This document shows positions 59,995-64,000 of a stretch of DNA of 64,000 nucleotides, in pieces. The DNA comes from Phreatobacter sp. (GTDB taxonomy: Bacteria > Pseudomonadota > Alphaproteobacteria > Rhizobiales > Phreatobacteraceae). The stretch covers positions 84,033 through 148,032 of the forward strand of contig NZ_JAEULY010000014.1 in assembly GCF_016793595.1 (NCBI RefSeq). Reading direction: 5' to 3'. A program made the translations under genes and the position numbers. Positions within the stretch are counted from its first letter, which is position 1, and each line of letters begins with the position of its first letter. Under the pieces are notes generated by a model. It ran no database searches, was not told where the DNA came from, and saw only the letters and a list, made by a program, of their open reading frames with translations.

Positions 59995-60264
59995 GAACGG
60001 ACCTTTCGAGCGTCGGATTTGACCTCGCGCAAGGCGGGCGCGGGGTCAAGCGGCGCCCTATGCGACTGTCCGATGCCGTGCTGCAGGACGGCGGCGGACA
60101 GCCTGGGCGGGAATCGCGAAACGTCGGCGCTTCGCCCCTTTTCACGAGCCCGTGAGGCACCCATATCTGCGGCGAGCCGGTCGCTTCGGGGCCGGGCCAT
60201 CCATTCGGTCGGACGTTCCTTTCGGGCTCAGCGGAGACGGGGGAACGGGCAAAGGAGTGACCAT

Positions 60265-62862
<2,598 letters not shown>

Positions 62863-62887
62863 CGCCTGGCCTGAAAGCCAATCATGA

Positions 62888-62916
62888 GAAGGGCCGCCCG
62901 ATGGGCGGCCCTTTTC
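62888..62916 (+). terminator. Rho-independent terminator after clpB
   Basis: Perfect 9-bp stem GGGCCGCCC / GGGCGGCCC with a 3-nt loop, followed by TTTT. Confidence 0.85.
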
Positions 62917-62969
62917 GCTTTCCGGAGCTGATCGGGATTGTCGCTGCGGCGACGGCCGACACGATTGCC

Positions 62970-63734
62970 TCAGTAGCGCGTGGCGATGCCGGGGCCGGTC
63001 GAGAACAGGTAATTGGCCCGGACAGTGACGGCATGCGTCTTGGTCGAGACGCGCATGATGTCGAGATTGCCGGAGCCCGCGTCGAAACTGCCATAGTCGG
63101 CGTAGTTGTATTCGACGCCGATGGTCCAGTTGCGCGCTACCGCATATTCGACGCCGGCGCCGACCGTCCAGCCGGCGCGCGTGGTCGAATGGCGGAAGCC
63201 GCCGACGATGGGCGGGGTGAAATCCTCCAGCGCGAAACGGAAGTGGCCTACGGCCAGGCCGCCCTTCACATAGAACAGCGCGCGGTCGGCGGCGTAGCCG
63301 ATGCGTCCGGTGAGCGAGCCGAAGACCGGCAGGCGCGTGCGGTACTCGTCGTCGGGCGTGCCGGTGGGTCCGATGAAGAAATGCGACAGGCTCGACAGCG
63401 ATACCGACGCCTCGAGGCCCGCGACGATATTGCTGCCGACCTGCCAGTTGTAGCCGACCTGCAGGCCGCCGACGACGCCATTGGCTCCGGTGGAGAAGCG
63501 GTCGCCGATCGAGTAGCCGATCCAGGGCGTCGCGACGGTGAAGCTGGAGACGCCGAGATAATTGTTCCGGACATTCCCGAAGCCGAGATGACCGCCGACA
63601 TAGAATCCGGTCCAGGCGAAGCTGGGCGCGGCTGTGACCTGGGCCACGGGCGCGCTGCTCATTCCGATATCCGCAGCCTGCGCTCCCGTGCACATCAGGG
63701 TGGCGATGACGGCGCCAAACCAGCGCTTTGCCAT
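62970..63734 (-). CDS. Outer-membrane beta-barrel protein (Omp25/31 type)
   Basis: 254 aa with a signal peptide (WFGAVIATLMCTGAQA). The mature part has the short N-terminal linker and the first strand WTGFYVGGHLGFG typical of Brucella/Bartonella Omp25/31-type porin-like proteins, further amphipathic strands, and a C-terminal strand THAVTVRANYLF. The C-terminus continues nine residues past that phenylalanine. ATG 63734 follows GGAGG. It faces clpB across the terminator. Confidence 0.85.
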   Translation of the reverse strand: MAKRWFGAVIATLMCTGAQAADIGMSSAPVAQVTAAPSFAWTGFYVGGHLGFGNVRNNYLGVSSFTVATPWIGYSIGDRFSTGANGVVGGLQVGYNWQVGSNIVAGLEASVSLSSLSHFFIGPTGTPDDEYRTRLPVFGSLTGRIGYAADRALFYVKGGLAVGHFRFALEDFTPPIVGGFRHSTTRAGWTVGAGVEYAVARNWTIGVEYNYADYGSFDAGSGNLDIMRVSTKTHAVTVRANYLFSTGPGIATRY

Positions 63735-63950
63735 GCGGACGACCTCCACAACTCACTCACAAAACAACGGCAACCTTCAGTGATTTGTGCCACGGCGGTC
63801 CATGTGTCGCAATGTCGCCGGGGATTTTGGGACGGCCTGGATCGCGTCTGTGGTTTTTCCGTCGCGGGCCTCGAACCTTTTCGGCGGTGGCGGCGACTGA
63901 TGGAGGACCGGGGCATCGGGCCCCACCTGAGCCTTCATCGGAGACGCGCC

Positions 63951-64000
63951 ATGACCCGCTTCAAGACCCTCGCCCTCGCCGCCGCTGCCGCCGCCACCCT
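63951..64000 (+). CDS. Start of an exported protein, cut by the window end
   Basis: ATG 63951 with CGGAG upstream opens MTRFKTLALAAAAAAT, an evident signal peptide. The rest lies outside the window, so nothing more can be said. Confidence 0.55.
   Translation, partial: MTRFKTLALAAAAAAT

Overview
The window looks like chromosomal DNA of a GC-rich alphaproteobacterium, probably order Hyphomicrobiales. Supporting this are ccr and an ethylmalonyl-CoA mutase (ethylmalonyl-CoA pathway), an OlsB-type ornithine-lipid acyltransferase, an Omp25/31-like beta-barrel, FixJ-type and hybrid two-component proteins, the order rpmI-rplT-pheS-pheT, and the block lipoprotein/rsmI/yraN/gshB...comM. No rRNA, tRNA, insertion sequence or prophage gene was seen. 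Genes are densely packed, with many ATGA overlaps and several GTG or TTG starts.

Layout. 1-3.2 kb: partial acyl-CoA ligase, a fused UraD-UraH ureide enzyme, an MFS exporter. 3.3-7.4 kb: secA and a divergent PpiC-type foldase. 7.6-12.6 kb: Wzx-like flippase with a CelD-like GNAT protein, an acyl-CoA synthetase, small envelope proteins. 12.7-16.6 kb: ethylmalonyl-CoA mutase, a GlsB/YeaQ-like protein and crotonyl-CoA carboxylase/reductase, which act in one C2-assimilation route. 16.6-19.6 kb: acyltransferase-3 divergent from a membrane LytTR regulator, a DUF1330 protein, a small membrane protein. 19.8-25.6 kb: rpmI, rplT, a Rieske oxygenase, pheS, an ASCH gene, pheT. 25.6-36 kb: isochorismatase-like hydrolase, M17 aminopeptidase, GNAT, malic enzyme, GGDEF/EAL protein, HAD phosphatase, hybrid histidine kinase.

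37.7-43.1 kb is the most interesting part: a complete compact type II-C CRISPR-Cas system placed between comM and gshB. It has cas9 (1100 aa, all RuvC and HNH residues present), cas1, cas2, a one-spacer array with exact 66-bp periodicity (36-bp repeat, 30-bp spacer), and a short tracrRNA upstream of cas9. The tracrRNA promoter is itself a CRISPR-repeat copy: it forms a 16-bp perfect inverted repeat with the anti-repeat and carries -35 and -10 elements inside the repeat. Further decayed repeat copies lie just upstream. The array and the tracrRNA therefore seem to share one repeat-embedded promoter design, and the locus is cut down to one guide.

43.1-64 kb: gshB, yraN, rsmI and a divergent Tat-like lipoprotein; a chromate-resistance pair chrB-chrA with a rhodanese domain on ChrB; a DMT transporter; a FixJ-like regulator with Glu in place of the phospho-acceptor Asp; phosphomannomutase; olsB with an acyl-CoA ligase; an HI0933-type flavoprotein and a fatty-acid hydroxylase; a MOSC protein; clpB; an outer-membrane barrel; and the first codons of another exported protein.
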